Below, piece by piece: positions 35,360 through 46,472 of a DNA stretch of 64,000 bases. The notes below the pieces were generated by a model. The model was not told the DNA's origin. It saw only the letters and a program-made list of their open reading frames with translations, and ran no database searches. Within the stretch, counting starts at the first letter, position 1; the number at the start of each line of letters is the position of its first letter. The stretch comes from Mycolicibacterium goodii (lineage in GTDB: Bacteria > Actinomycetota > Actinomycetes > Mycobacteriales > Mycobacteriaceae): assembly GCF_001187505.1 (NCBI RefSeq), contig NZ_CP012150.1:682001-746000 (forward strand). The letters are read 5' to 3'. The translations under genes were made by a program, and so were the position numbers.

Positions 35360-36361
35360 TTACTCCCACGGCTTGAGCGGGTTCACCGCGTACTGGATCA
35401 CGCGGTAGGGCGTTCCGCCGCGGGGCCTGGTGTTCCATTGGCTGACGAAAACGCGAACCTCGTCGAGCGTCGACGCCGGTGAGATGTAGCCGCCATAGGG
35501 TTGGGCCAGCCGGTTCACCTCGGGCGGCGGCAGGGTCTCGGCCGGATCGGGCCAGTCGCTGGCGTAGACCACCGTTGTCACGGGCGCGGAACCCAACTGC
35601 GTCGGGTCGTCGGCGACGCGCATCTCCATGTTTCCGGTCGTGGCGTTGAAGTAGGACAGCACCGCCTTACCGTCGATCAGGCGAATGCTCATCTCCCCCA
35701 TGCGGTCCGGGAACAGCGCGGTCGCAGGCTCACCCCACCGGCCCGAGGAGGACGACCAGCCCTGCCAGGCCGAGCGGTCGGTGAAGTCCTGCGGCGTCAC
35801 CCGGTACAGGAACACCGGGCCGCTGCGGTCGAAGTTGTTGGCCACGATGTACACCCAGCCGCGGGGTGAGTCGGGTGTGGGTATCGGGTCGTAGTAGCCG
35901 CTGACCTGGGACTGGGTTCCGCCCAGGTACGACGCCTCACGCACAGAGCCCGCCACCGTGGGCCAACTGTCCTTGGCCGCATCGGCTTTCACCAACCGGG
36001 AGGTCTGCGGCACGAGATCCCGCGTGGTGGTGACCATCATGTAGTTCTCGCGGTTGATCGACACCACGCCGGCCGGCAGCTGGGAACTGCCCGGCGGGGT
36101 GGGTTCGGCCAGCAGCGGTTTGTCGACGCCGCTGACGCCGTTGTAGCGGATGCCGGTCGGATCGTCGATCGAGTCGGGTTCGACGTGCAGCGCGACCGGC
36201 GAGTACCAGCCGCCGAATCCGACGGCCTGGCCCGCGAAGCTGTCGCCGCACACCTGCAGCACGCGGCTGGGGAACTCCATGAACTCGCACAGATCGGTGG
36301 CACCGATGCCGTAGTCACCGGTCGGGGTTCCGGTCCCGGCGCTCGGCCCGATGCGCAGCAC
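35360..36361 (-). CDS. DUF4185 secreted beta-propeller protein (Rv3707c-like), start uncertain
   Basis: The protein has at least 333 residues from GTG 36361. It looks like a secreted propeller of the DUF4185 group: VLQVCGDSFAGQAVGFGGWYSPVAL near the start, YIVANNFDRSGPVFLYRV, ALFPDRMGEMSIRLIDGKAVLSYFN and YGGYISPASTLDEVRVFVSQWN. No signal peptide follows the GTG. However, the same frame is open upstream to 36478 and encodes a good secretion signal without any ATG, GTG or TTG. Function is unknown; a glycan-binding or glycoside role is possible by fold. The 132-bp gap to the next gene (35228-35359) holds the repeat at 35271. Confidence 0.8.
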   Translation of the reverse strand: MLRIGPSAGTGTPTGDYGIGATDLCEFMEFPSRVLQVCGDSFAGQAVGFGGWYSPVALHVEPDSIDDPTGIRYNGVSGVDKPLLAEPTPPGSSQLPAGVVSINRENYMMVTTTRDLVPQTSRLVKADAAKDSWPTVAGSVREASYLGGTQSQVSGYYDPIPTPDSPRGWVYIVANNFDRSGPVFLYRVTPQDFTDRSAWQGWSSSSGRWGEPATALFPDRMGEMSIRLIDGKAVLSYFNATTGNMEMRVADDPTQLGSAPVTTVVYASDWPDPAETLPPPEVNRLAQPYGGYISPASTLDEVRVFVSQWNTRPRGGTPYRVIQYAVNPLKPWE

Positions 36362-36478
36362 CTGTCCCGGCGCGAGCGCGGTATCCGCATGCGCGGCAGC
36401 AGCCCCCGCCGAAATGGCATTCCAGCAGAGAAAGATCGAGAAGACGCCTGTTGGAATGCGGTTTCGGCGCGAGGGGGA

Positions 36479-38787
<2,309 letters not shown>

Positions 38788-38882
38788 CTGTCAACCTTTC
38801 GCATGCACGACGAGCCGGGAATGAGTCCCAACAAGGATAAGGGAGGCGCGCACCTCGTTTTTCCGGCCGGTAACTTGATCAC

Positions 38883-39512
38883 GTGCCCGACGCGCCGAGC
38901 GATCGGCTGGCCGATACCAGCGTCCCGATCCATCCCCCGCTGGCCGCCCGCTGGAGCCCGCGCGCCTTCGACCAGGCCGCGGTGATCACGTCCGAGCAGC
39001 TCGCCGCGGTGCTTGAGGCCGCGCGTTGGGCCGCGACGTGGGGCGGGCGCCAGCCCGTGCGGTTCGTCGTGGGTCGCCGCGACGGACAAACCGGCGGCGG
39101 ATCGGCCGACGAGACGTTCACCACACTGGCCGGGCTGCTCAGGCGCGGCAACAGTTACGCGCATGCGGCCTCGGCGCTGATCCTGGTGTGCGCCGACGAG
39201 GGGGATGACGAGCGCACCGCGCGCTACGCGGCGGTCGACGCCGGTGCCGCGATCGCGCAGTTGACCGTCGAGGCGGTGGCCCGCGGGCTCGTCGCGCATC
39301 CGATGGCCGGGTTCGACGTCGACGGCGCCCGCGCCGCGTTCGACATCCCGGACGGCGTGCGCCCGCTCGCGGTGGTCGCGCTGGGGCGGCTGGGCGACTA
39401 CGCGACGGTCGACGAGGCCGTCGCCGAGCGCGACAGCCGGCCACGCGAGCGCCTGCCGTTGGACCAGATCGCGTTCAGCGGCCGGTGGGGTAACCCGCTC
39501 GATCGCGCCTGA
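38883..39512 (+). CDS. Nitroreductase family protein
   Basis: This 209-residue FMN-dependent nitroreductase-like protein starts at GTG 38883. The fold is indicated by HPPLAARWSPRAFDQAAVITSEQLAAVLEAARWAATWGGRQPVRF-type sequence at the N-terminus (the S-P-R-A-F and A-A-R-W-A segments contact FMN), then AAVDAGAAIAQLTVEAVARGLVAHPMAGF and the ending FSGRWGNPLD. Such enzymes reduce nitro compounds, quinones or flavins with NAD(P)H; the physiological substrate is unknown. It is divergent from ask and stands alone before the amt gene. Confidence 0.9.
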   Translation: MPDAPSDRLADTSVPIHPPLAARWSPRAFDQAAVITSEQLAAVLEAARWAATWGGRQPVRFVVGRRDGQTGGGSADETFTTLAGLLRRGNSYAHAASALILVCADEGDDERTARYAAVDAGAAIAQLTVEAVARGLVAHPMAGFDVDGARAAFDIPDGVRPLAVVALGRLGDYATVDEAVAERDSRPRERLPLDQIAFSGRWGNPLDRA

Positions 39513-39578
39513 CAGCAACCTCGAGGCGGTCACCCAGGTTCAGTTTTAACGCCCCCGCAACACGTTGCGACCATCCAC

Positions 39579-39609
39579 GTAACAGAAACATCGGTTACTG
39601 CCGGTGAAC
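39579..39609 (+). promoter_or_regulatory. GlnR-like site upstream of amt
   Basis: GTAAC (39579-39583) and GTTAC (39594-39598) form an inverted pair 10 bp apart, and GTTAC-N6-TGAAC (39594-39609) fits the gTnAc-N6-GaAAc half of actinobacterial GlnR boxes. It ends 36 bp before the amt ATG. Nitrogen control by GlnR is expected for an ammonium transporter, but the match is partial. Confidence 0.45.
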
Positions 39610-39645
39610 GGCTTATTTCGAGCCGCCACCGTGAGGAGATGTTTG

Positions 39646-40896
39646 ATGGATACCGGAACAACAGCATTCATGCTGTGTTGCATCATCGGGCTCACGCTGA
39701 TGATCCCTGGCCTTGCGCTGTTCTACGGCGGCATGGTCTCGGTCAAGAGCTCGACCAACATGATGATGATGACCTTCGGTGCGGTCGCCGTCGTCGGCCT
39801 GCTGTGGGTCCTCTTCGGATTCTCGATGGTCTTCGGTACGTCCTACGGCGGATTCGTCGGCAGCTTCACCGAGTTCGCCGGCATGAAAGATCTGCTCGAG
39901 CCCATGACCACCGTCGACGGGCTGCCGATCAGCTTGTTCGCGGTGTTCCAGGCGCTGTTCGCCGCGATCACCGTGGCCCTGATCTCCGGTGCGGTCGCCG
40001 ACCGGATGAAGTTCGGCGCCTGGATGATCTTCGCGGCCCTGTGGGCGGTGCTGGTGTATTTCCCGGTCGCCCACTGGGTTTTCGCGTTCGACGGCACGGT
40101 CACCGAGAACTCGGTCGGCGGCTGGATCGCCAACAAGCTCGGCGCCATCGACTTCGCGGGCGGCACCGCCGTGCACATCAATGCCGGTGCGGCGGCGCTC
40201 GCGCTGGCGATCGTGCTGGGCAAGTCGGCGATGTTCGGCCGACGCAAGCCGCACAACGTGCCGCTGACCCTGCTCGGCGCTGGCATGCTGTGGGCCGGTT
40301 GGTATGCGTTCAACGGCGGTTCGGCGCTGTCGGCGGGTAACTCGGCCTCGATCGTCATGGTCACCACGTTCGTCGCGACTTGCGCCGCGGTGCTGGCATG
40401 GCTGGCCGTCGAGAAGGTCAGGACCGGTCACGTCACCGGTGTCGGTGCGGCATCCGGCGCCATCGCCGGCCTGGTCGCCATCACCCCGGCGTGCGGTGCG
40501 GTCACGCCGATCGGTGCGATGTTCGTCGGCGGCATCGCCGGTGCGGTCTGCGTGATCGCCGTCGGCCTGAAAGAGACGTTCGGGTACGACGATTCACTCG
40601 ACGTGGTCGGCGTCCACCTCGTGGGCGGCCTGATCGGCACACTGCTGATCGGTTTCTTCGCCAGCGAGGGCATGCCCAACGGCGTCAACGGTCTGTTCTA
40701 CGGCGGCGGCATCGAGCAGCTGTGGAAGCAGGCCGTGGCGGCCGGTGCGGTGATGATCTATTCGTTCGCGATCGCCTACGTCATCGCGTTCGCGATCAAG
40801 AAGACCATGGGCATCCGCATCTCGCCCGACGAGGAAGAGAAGGGCATCGACGTCAAGTTCCATCGCGACGCGGCGTACGAGCTCGAATCCGTCTGA
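39646..40896 (+). CDS. amt: Ammonium transporter (Amt family)
   Basis: The transporter has 416 residues from ATG 39646 with GAGGAG 8 nt upstream; a start at 39604 lies in the regulatory region and is rejected. Eleven hydrophobic helices are visible. The twin-histidine pore pair is H177 (AVHINAGAAALAL) and H324 (VVGVHLVGG), and the recruitment aspartate is D169 (IDFAGG). It imports ammonium under nitrogen limitation. No glnK follows, unlike the main amtB–glnK–glnD operon of actinobacteria, so this is an accessory transporter. Its place in front of the glnT block suggests joint nitrogen control. The 131-bp gap to glnT (40897-41027) has an ACGAAGGA ribosome site and a GC-rich stretch. Confidence 0.95.
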   Translation: MDTGTTAFMLCCIIGLTLMIPGLALFYGGMVSVKSSTNMMMMTFGAVAVVGLLWVLFGFSMVFGTSYGGFVGSFTEFAGMKDLLEPMTTVDGLPISLFAVFQALFAAITVALISGAVADRMKFGAWMIFAALWAVLVYFPVAHWVFAFDGTVTENSVGGWIANKLGAIDFAGGTAVHINAGAAALALAIVLGKSAMFGRRKPHNVPLTLLGAGMLWAGWYAFNGGSALSAGNSASIVMVTTFVATCAAVLAWLAVEKVRTGHVTGVGAASGAIAGLVAITPACGAVTPIGAMFVGGIAGAVCVIAVGLKETFGYDDSLDVVGVHLVGGLIGTLLIGFFASEGMPNGVNGLFYGGGIEQLWKQAVAAGAVMIYSFAIAYVIAFAIKKTMGIRISPDEEEKGIDVKFHRDAAYELESV

Positions 40897-41027
40897 TCCT
40901 GTTGATGATTCCCCGGGCCGGCCGCCGCCCAGGCTTCTGCGCGGTGTCCGGATCCGGGGCTTCGTCGGCTTGCCGAAGTTTCATCCTGTGATACGTTGAT
41001 TCCCAACAAGAGACGAAGGATTGTCCG

Positions 41028-42332
41028 ATGACCTCTGATCTCGCCACCCTCGCCGAACGCAACGGCACCAAGTTCATCCTCGCGTTGTTCGTCGACCTGC
41101 GCGGAAAACCTTGCGCGAAGCTGGTTCCCGTCGAGGCCATCGAGATGCTGGCCACCGAGGGCGTCGGCTTCGCCGGTTACGCCGTCGGTGCGATGGGCCA
41201 GGAACCCAAGGACCCCGATCTGGTCGCGTTGCCGGATCCCGCGTCGTTCACACCCATCCCGTTCATCAAGGAGGGTCTGGCGCTCGTGCACTGCGATCCG
41301 CACGTCGAGGGCAAGCCCTGGGCGTACGCACCGCGGGTGATCCTCAAGAAGCTGATCCAGCAGGCCGCCGACGGCGGATTCGAACCGTGGGTGGGCGCCG
41401 AGGTCGAGTATTTCCTGTTGCGCCGCAACGCCGATGGCACGTTGGTCACCGCCGACGCCGCCGACACCTCCGCACAGCCGTGTTATGACGCGCGCGGGCT
41501 CACCCGGATGTACGACCATCTGACCGCGATCTCGACGGCGATGAATTCGCTGGGCTGGTCCAACTACGCCAACGACCACGAGGACGGCAACGGCCAGTTC
41601 GAGCAGAACTTCGAGTTCGCCGACGCGCTCACCACCGCTGACCGCGTGGTCACGCTGCGCTACCTGCTGTCGATGATCGCGGCCGAACGCGGCATGGTCG
41701 CCACGTTCATGCCCAAACCGTTCGCCGACCGCACCGGCAGCGGACTGCACTTCCACCTTTCGCTCACCAGCGGTGGCAACCCGGTGTTCCCTTCGGATAC
41801 CGACGAGCGGGGCCTCGGCCTGTCCGACACCGCCTACTCGTTCCTGGCCGGCATCCTCGACCACGCCTGCGCCCTGCAGTCCGTCGTCGCGCCAACCGTC
41901 AACTCCTACAAGCGAACCGGGGCAACCAGCACGGCATCCGGCGCGTCCTGGGCGCCCCGGCTGCCCAGCTACGGCGGCAACGACCGCACCCACTACATCC
42001 GGGTGCCCGACAACCAGCGCATCGAGATGCGCGGCGGTGACGGCTCGGCCAACCCGTACCTGGCGATCGCCGCTGCGCTGGGAGCGGGCCTCGACGGCAT
42101 CAAGCGCAGCATCGATCCGGGTCCGGTCGGCAGCCGCGGCAGCACGGCACTGCCGCCCACGCTGCTGCACGCGGTGGACGCGCTGGAGGCCGATCCTGTG
42201 GTCACCGGCGTGCTCGACAGCGCGGGCGAGGGTGTGGCCGCCTACTTCGCGAACCTCAAACGCGAGGAGTTCTTCACCTACCACGGCACGGTGACGCCGT
42301 GGGAGGTCGACACCTACCTCACCGCTTTCTAG
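41028..42332 (+). CDS. glnT: Glutamine synthetase family protein (GlnT / GMA-synthetase-like)
   Basis: This 434-residue protein has the glutamine synthetase fold of the short GlnT group: the β-grasp start KFILALFVDLRGKPCAKLVPVE, the metal-binding segment WVGAEVEYFLL, NDHEDGNGQFEQNFEF, the ATP-side segment GSGLHFHLSL, and RIEMRGGDGSANPYLAIAAAL. GlnT and γ-glutamylmethylamide synthetase (GmaS) are close relatives, and both occur directly before the same split glutamate-synthase-like genes seen here. So the ammonia donor could be NH3 or a methylated amine. It is the first gene of a co-directional run to 47123. Confidence 0.85.
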   Translation: MTSDLATLAERNGTKFILALFVDLRGKPCAKLVPVEAIEMLATEGVGFAGYAVGAMGQEPKDPDLVALPDPASFTPIPFIKEGLALVHCDPHVEGKPWAYAPRVILKKLIQQAADGGFEPWVGAEVEYFLLRRNADGTLVTADAADTSAQPCYDARGLTRMYDHLTAISTAMNSLGWSNYANDHEDGNGQFEQNFEFADALTTADRVVTLRYLLSMIAAERGMVATFMPKPFADRTGSGLHFHLSLTSGGNPVFPSDTDERGLGLSDTAYSFLAGILDHACALQSVVAPTVNSYKRTGATSTASGASWAPRLPSYGGNDRTHYIRVPDNQRIEMRGGDGSANPYLAIAAALGAGLDGIKRSIDPGPVGSRGSTALPPTLLHAVDALEADPVVTGVLDSAGEGVAAYFANLKREEFFTYHGTVTPWEVDTYLTAF

Positions 42333-42363
42333 TTCCGAAATTCCCGAGAGGAGAACAAACGTC

Positions 42364-43233
42364 ATGTGCGGGATCGTGGGGTTACACCTGCGTACAGCCG
42401 AGCTCTATCCCAGGCTGGGTGAACTGCTCACCGAGATGCTGTGCGAAATGTCGGACCGGGGCGCCGATTCGGCGGGCGTCGCGGTCTACGGCGATCCGGT
42501 GTGGTCACCCCAGGGGCGCGGCTGTGTCTCGGTGACCGACATCGCCGAGACACCCGACCTCGGTCCCGATGTCGAGGTGGTGCAGGTCGATTCGACGTAC
42601 CTGCTGTCCGCGGACACCCCGTCGGAGGATCTGCTCGAGCGCGTCAAGGCGGCTTACCCGACGGCGCTGATCGCCGGGTTCGGCTCCGATCTCGCGGTGC
42701 TCAAGGGTGTCGGCCACCCGCGTGCGCTCACCGATGCGTGGGGCCTGGCCAAGGCCCAGGGCTGGCAGGGCGTCGGCCACACCCGCATGGCGACCGAATC
42801 CGCGGTGACCCCGTCGGGTTGCCACCCGTACACCGTGGGACCCGAGCAGTGCCTGGTGCACAACGGATCCTTCTCCAACCACGCCACGATCCGGCGCGAA
42901 CTGCGCCGGGCCGGTGTGCAGTTCGACAGCGAGAACGACACCGAGGTGGGTGCGCGGTTCGTCGCAAGCCAACTCGCCGCGGGACGCGACGTGGAGACCG
43001 CGCTCAAGGAGCTGTGTGCGACGTTCGACGGTTTCTACACGCTGCTGGTGTCCAACCGCGACTCGTTCGCCGTGGTGCGCGACGCGATCGCGTGCAAGCC
43101 CGCCGTCATCGCCGAGACCGAGGAGTGGGTCGCGATGGCCAGCGAGTACCGCGCACTGTCCGGCCTGCCGGGCGTCGAGAAGGCGCGAATCTGGGAACCC
43201 GAACCGGAGGTGGTCTACGCATGGACCAGGTAA
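42364..43233 (+). CDS. glxB: Class II glutamine amidotransferase (GlxB/MgsA-like)
   Basis: The product has 289 residues with the Ntn-type N-terminus MCGIVGLHL, Cys2 being the nucleophile. GHTRMATESAVTPSGCHPYTVG and CLVHNGSFSNH are the glutamine-binding loops. It corresponds to the amidotransferase piece of glutamate synthase made as a separate protein, as in GlxB or MgsA (N-methylglutamate synthase). It would hydrolyse glutamine or a γ-glutamylamide and pass ammonia or methylamine to the FMN subunit. ATG 42364 follows GAGAGGAG. The last 13 bases overlap the next gene. Confidence 0.88.
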   Translation: MCGIVGLHLRTAELYPRLGELLTEMLCEMSDRGADSAGVAVYGDPVWSPQGRGCVSVTDIAETPDLGPDVEVVQVDSTYLLSADTPSEDLLERVKAAYPTALIAGFGSDLAVLKGVGHPRALTDAWGLAKAQGWQGVGHTRMATESAVTPSGCHPYTVGPEQCLVHNGSFSNHATIRRELRRAGVQFDSENDTEVGARFVASQLAAGRDVETALKELCATFDGFYTLLVSNRDSFAVVRDAIACKPAVIAETEEWVAMASEYRALSGLPGVEKARIWEPEPEVVYAWTR

Positions 43234-43919
43234 CCGTCGGCCTCACCGAGTTCGACCTGCGCACAACACCTCTGCGAGAGGTCAACGCGGCACTGCACCA
43301 GCCGGGCATCGAAGGTGAGTTCGTCATCGAGCATCCCGCCGGGGCGCACAACGTGGCCGTCGGCGTCGACGCGCCGGTGCGGGTCCGCGTCGAAGGCCAC
43401 GTCGGCTACTACGCCGCGGGGATGAACCAGCAGGCCGAGATCCTCATCAACGGCAACGCGGGCACCGGCGTCGCCGAGAACATGATGAGCGGCACCGTGC
43501 GGGTCAAGGGCAACGCCTCGCAGTCCGCGGGAGCCACGGCCCACGGTGGCCTGCTGGTGATCGAAGGCGACGCGGCCGCCCGCTGCGGCATCTCGATGAA
43601 GGGCATCGACATCGTGGTCGGCGGCAACATCGGCCACATGAGCGCGTTCATGGCGCAGGCCGGCCGGCTGGTCGTTCGTGGCAATGCCGGTGAGGCGCTT
43701 GGTGATTCGATCTACGAGACCCGCATCTACGTGCGCGGCGATGTCGCGTCACTCGGCGCGGACTGCATCGCCAAGCCGATGCGGCAAGAGCACCACGCCG
43801 AACTCGCCGAGCTGCTGGCGGCCAGTGGATTCGGTGACGACGACACCTCGGAGTACACGCGCTACGGCTCGGCCCGAAACCTGTACCACTTCCACGTCGA
43901 CAATGCGAGCGCCTACTGA
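43221..43919 (+). CDS. glxC: GXGXG-motif glutamate synthase-like subunit (GlxC/MgsB-like)
   Basis: This 232-residue protein starts at ATG 43221, inside the end of the previous gene. It is a β-helix of repeated G-x-G-x-x-x-G units (EGHVGYYAAG, NGNAGTGVAENM, KGNASQSAGA, GGNIGHMSAFMAQAG, RGNAGEALGDSIYETR), the GXGXG domain found at the C-terminus of large glutamate synthases. It acts as a structural partner between the amidotransferase and FMN subunits. Its stop overlaps the next ATG (TGATG). The much longer upstream frame is a shadow. Confidence 0.9.
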   Translation: MDQVTVGLTEFDLRTTPLREVNAALHQPGIEGEFVIEHPAGAHNVAVGVDAPVRVRVEGHVGYYAAGMNQQAEILINGNAGTGVAENMMSGTVRVKGNASQSAGATAHGGLLVIEGDAAARCGISMKGIDIVVGGNIGHMSAFMAQAGRLVVRGNAGEALGDSIYETRIYVRGDVASLGADCIAKPMRQEHHAELAELLAASGFGDDDTSEYTRYGSARNLYHFHVDNASAY

Positions 43920-45262
43920 TGAGCCACACCACCGATGACCGCGCCCGGCTCGGCCTGCGCGAATCCGCCACGTTCGACCGGACCACGATCGCCGCGATCC
44001 AGCGGGCCGCCGAGACCGGCGTCTACGACATCCGCGGCTGGGGCGCCAAGCGCCCGCTGCCGCACTTCGACGACCTGTTGTTCCTGGGCGCATCGATGTC
44101 GCGGTACCCGCTGGAGGGCTACCGCGAACGCTGCGGCACCGATGTCGTCCTGGGCGATCGGCACGCCAAACACCCGCTGCACCTGGACATCCCGGTCACC
44201 ATCGCCGGTATGAGCTTCGGCGCGCTGTCCGCAGGGGCCAAGGAGGCGCTGGGCCGCGGCGCCAGCGAGGTCGGCACGTCGACCACCACCGGCGACGGCG
44301 GCATGACGCCCGAGGAGCGCGGCCAGAGCAAGCACCTGGTGTACCAGTACCTGCCGTCACGCTACGGCATGAACCCCGACGACCTGCGCAAGGCCGACGC
44401 CATCGAGGTGGTGCTCGGTCAGGGCGCCAAGCCGGGCGGCGGCGGAATGCTGCTGGGCCAGAAGATCTCCGAGCGCGTCGCGGGTATGCGCACGCTGCCG
44501 CAGGGCATCGACCAGCGCTCGGCGTGCCGGCATCCGGACTGGACCGGCCCCGACGATCTCACCATCAAGATCAACGAGTTGCGGGAGATCACCAACTGGG
44601 AGAAACCGATCTACGTCAAGGTCGGCGCCACCCGCACCTACTACGACGTCAAGCTCGCGGTGCACGCAGGCGCCGATGTGGTGGTGGTCGACGGAATGCA
44701 GGGCGGCACGGCCGCCACGCAGGAGGTGTTCATCGAGCACGTCGGCATCCCGACGCTGGCCGCGATCCCGCAGGCCGTGCAGGCACTGCAGGAACTCGGC
44801 GTGCACAGAAAAGTGCAACTCATCATCAGCGGCGGCATCCGCAACGGCGCCGACGTGGCCAAGGCCCTCGCGCTCGGTGCCGACGCCGTCGCGATCGGCA
44901 CGGCCGCGCTGATCGCGCTGGGCGACAACCATCCCCGGTACGCCGCCGAGTACGAGAAGCTGGGCAGCGCAGCAGGTTTCTACGACGACTTCCAGGACGG
45001 CCGCGACCCGGCCGGCATCTCGACGCAGGATCCCGAACTGGCGGCCCGCTTCGACCCGATCGAGGGCGGCCGGCGACTGGCCAACTACCTGCGGGTGCTG
45101 ACGATGGAGGCCCAGACCATCGCGCGCGCGTGCGGCAAGGCCCACGTGTGCCACCTGGAACCCGAGGATCTGGTGGCCGTCACGATCGAGGCCGCCGCGA
45201 TGGCGCGGGTGCCGCTGGCGGGTACCGACTGGATCCCGGGCCGGGGGGCGGGCGCGCTGTGA
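43919..45262 (+). CDS. glxD: FMN-binding glutamate synthase-like subunit (GlxD/MgsC-like)
   Basis: This is a 447-residue TIM-barrel of the glutamate synthase central/FMN domain. Substrate and flavin segments are IAGMSFGALSAGAKEALGRGA, TSTTTGDGGMTPEERG, KVGATRTYYDVKLAV, VVVDGMQGGTAAT and the FMN-phosphate loop ISGGIRNGADVAKALALGADAVAIGTA. The C-x5-C-x4-C pattern that binds 3Fe-4S in large glutamate synthase is not evident; cysteines occur at the end in ARACGKAHVCHLEP. With the two previous genes it forms a three-part enzyme that transfers an amino or methylamino group to 2-oxoglutarate. GTGA couples it to the next gene. Confidence 0.88.
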   Translation: MSHTTDDRARLGLRESATFDRTTIAAIQRAAETGVYDIRGWGAKRPLPHFDDLLFLGASMSRYPLEGYRERCGTDVVLGDRHAKHPLHLDIPVTIAGMSFGALSAGAKEALGRGASEVGTSTTTGDGGMTPEERGQSKHLVYQYLPSRYGMNPDDLRKADAIEVVLGQGAKPGGGGMLLGQKISERVAGMRTLPQGIDQRSACRHPDWTGPDDLTIKINELREITNWEKPIYVKVGATRTYYDVKLAVHAGADVVVVDGMQGGTAATQEVFIEHVGIPTLAAIPQAVQALQELGVHRKVQLIISGGIRNGADVAKALALGADAVAIGTAALIALGDNHPRYAAEYEKLGSAAGFYDDFQDGRDPAGISTQDPELAARFDPIEGGRRLANYLRVLTMEAQTIARACGKAHVCHLEPEDLVAVTIEAAAMARVPLAGTDWIPGRGAGAL

Positions 45263-46446
45263 GTGTCACCGCAGATGTCGTGATCGTCGGCGGCGGGCTG
45301 GAGGGGACCGCCGCCGCCTGGGCCCTGAGCCAACGCGGGGTCACCGATGTCGTTGTCGCCGAACGCAACACCGTCGGCTCCGGCATGACCGGAAAGTCCA
45401 GCGGAATCGTGCGCTGCCACTACGGCGTGAGCTCGCTGGCGGCCATGGCCGCGGTGGGCCTGGAGGTCTTCGAGAAAGCCGCGGAGATCTTCGGGACCGA
45501 CATCGGCTTCCGCCAGACCGGCTACGTCGTCGGCGTCGGCGAACCCAACGTCGACGCGCTGCGCAAGAGCCTGGCCGCGCAGCGGCAGGTGGGGGTGCAG
45601 ACCGAGGAGATCGACAAGTCCGAGGTCGCCGTACTGTGGCCGTGGGCCGATCTCGAACAGTTCGCGGCCTTCGGCTGGGAGGCCCGCGGCGGCTACGGCG
45701 ACGCCTACCAGACCGCACAGGCGTTCGCGGTGGCCGCACGCGCGGCGGGGGTGCGAATCCGCCAGGGCGCCAACGTCACCGAGCTCCTGTTCGACGGTGA
45801 CCGGGCCACCGGCGTGCGGCTGGCCGACGGCACCGAGGTGGCCGCCGGCACCGTCGTCGTCGCCACCGGCGCCTGGACCCGGCCGTTCCTGGCGCCCTAC
45901 GGCGTCGACATCCCCATCCGGGTGGTGCGCGAGCAGATCGTCACCATCTTCCCCGGGATCGAGGTCGGCGCCATCCCGGTGTTCTCCGATCTGGTGTCGC
46001 TGCAGTACGTCCGCCCCGAACTGGGTGGCGAGATCCTGTTCGGCAACAGCGATCTGGGCCACGGCGAGCCGGCCGATCCGGACAACTACCTCAACCGCGC
46101 CACCGAGGAGTTCATCGACGTCACCGTCGAGAAGGTCGGCACGCGTTTTCCCGGGTTCCCGGACGCGGCCATCACCGGCAGCTACGCGGGCTGCTACGAC
46201 GTCACCCCGGACTGGAACCCGGTGATCTCGAAGACCGGTGTGGACGGGCTCATCGTCGCGGCCGGCTTCAGCGGGCACGGTTTCAAGATCGCGCCCGCCG
46301 TGGGCCGGCTGGTGGCCGATCTGGTGGTCGACGGGCGCAGTTCCGACCCGCGGATACCCGAGACCGATTTCCGGTTGAGCCGGTTCGCCGAGGACAATCT
46401 GCTCAAGAGCCCGTATCCGTATGTGGGAGCGGGCGAGATGCGCTGA
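45259..46446 (+). CDS. FAD-dependent amine oxidoreductase (SoxB/DadA-like)
   Basis: This is a 395-residue flavoprotein from GTG 45259, overlapping the FMN-subunit stop. The dinucleotide motif VVIVGGGLEGTAAAWAL is at 7-23. The DAO fold continues with GSGMTGKSSGIVRCHYG, ATGAWTRPFLAPYG and the C-terminal GCYDVTPDWNPVI and AAGFSGHGFKIAPAVGRLVADL, typical of sarcosine oxidase β-like and glycine oxidase-like enzymes. It likely oxidises a secondary amine or N-methyl amino acid. The α, γ and δ subunits of sarcosine oxidase or N-methylglutamate dehydrogenase are absent, so it works alone or with remote partners. Confidence 0.87.
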   Translation: MSVTADVVIVGGGLEGTAAAWALSQRGVTDVVVAERNTVGSGMTGKSSGIVRCHYGVSSLAAMAAVGLEVFEKAAEIFGTDIGFRQTGYVVGVGEPNVDALRKSLAAQRQVGVQTEEIDKSEVAVLWPWADLEQFAAFGWEARGGYGDAYQTAQAFAVAARAAGVRIRQGANVTELLFDGDRATGVRLADGTEVAAGTVVVATGAWTRPFLAPYGVDIPIRVVREQIVTIFPGIEVGAIPVFSDLVSLQYVRPELGGEILFGNSDLGHGEPADPDNYLNRATEEFIDVTVEKVGTRFPGFPDAAITGSYAGCYDVTPDWNPVISKTGVDGLIVAAGFSGHGFKIAPAVGRLVADLVVDGRSSDPRIPETDFRLSRFAEDNLLKSPYPYVGAGEMR

Positions 46447-46472
46447 GTCGATGCCGAACAGGAGGGGATCAC

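Noticed and set aside
40897..41027. GlnR site directly before glnT
   Set aside because: GTTTC and GTGATAC near 40977-40994 have wrong spacing for the consensus when read on either strand.
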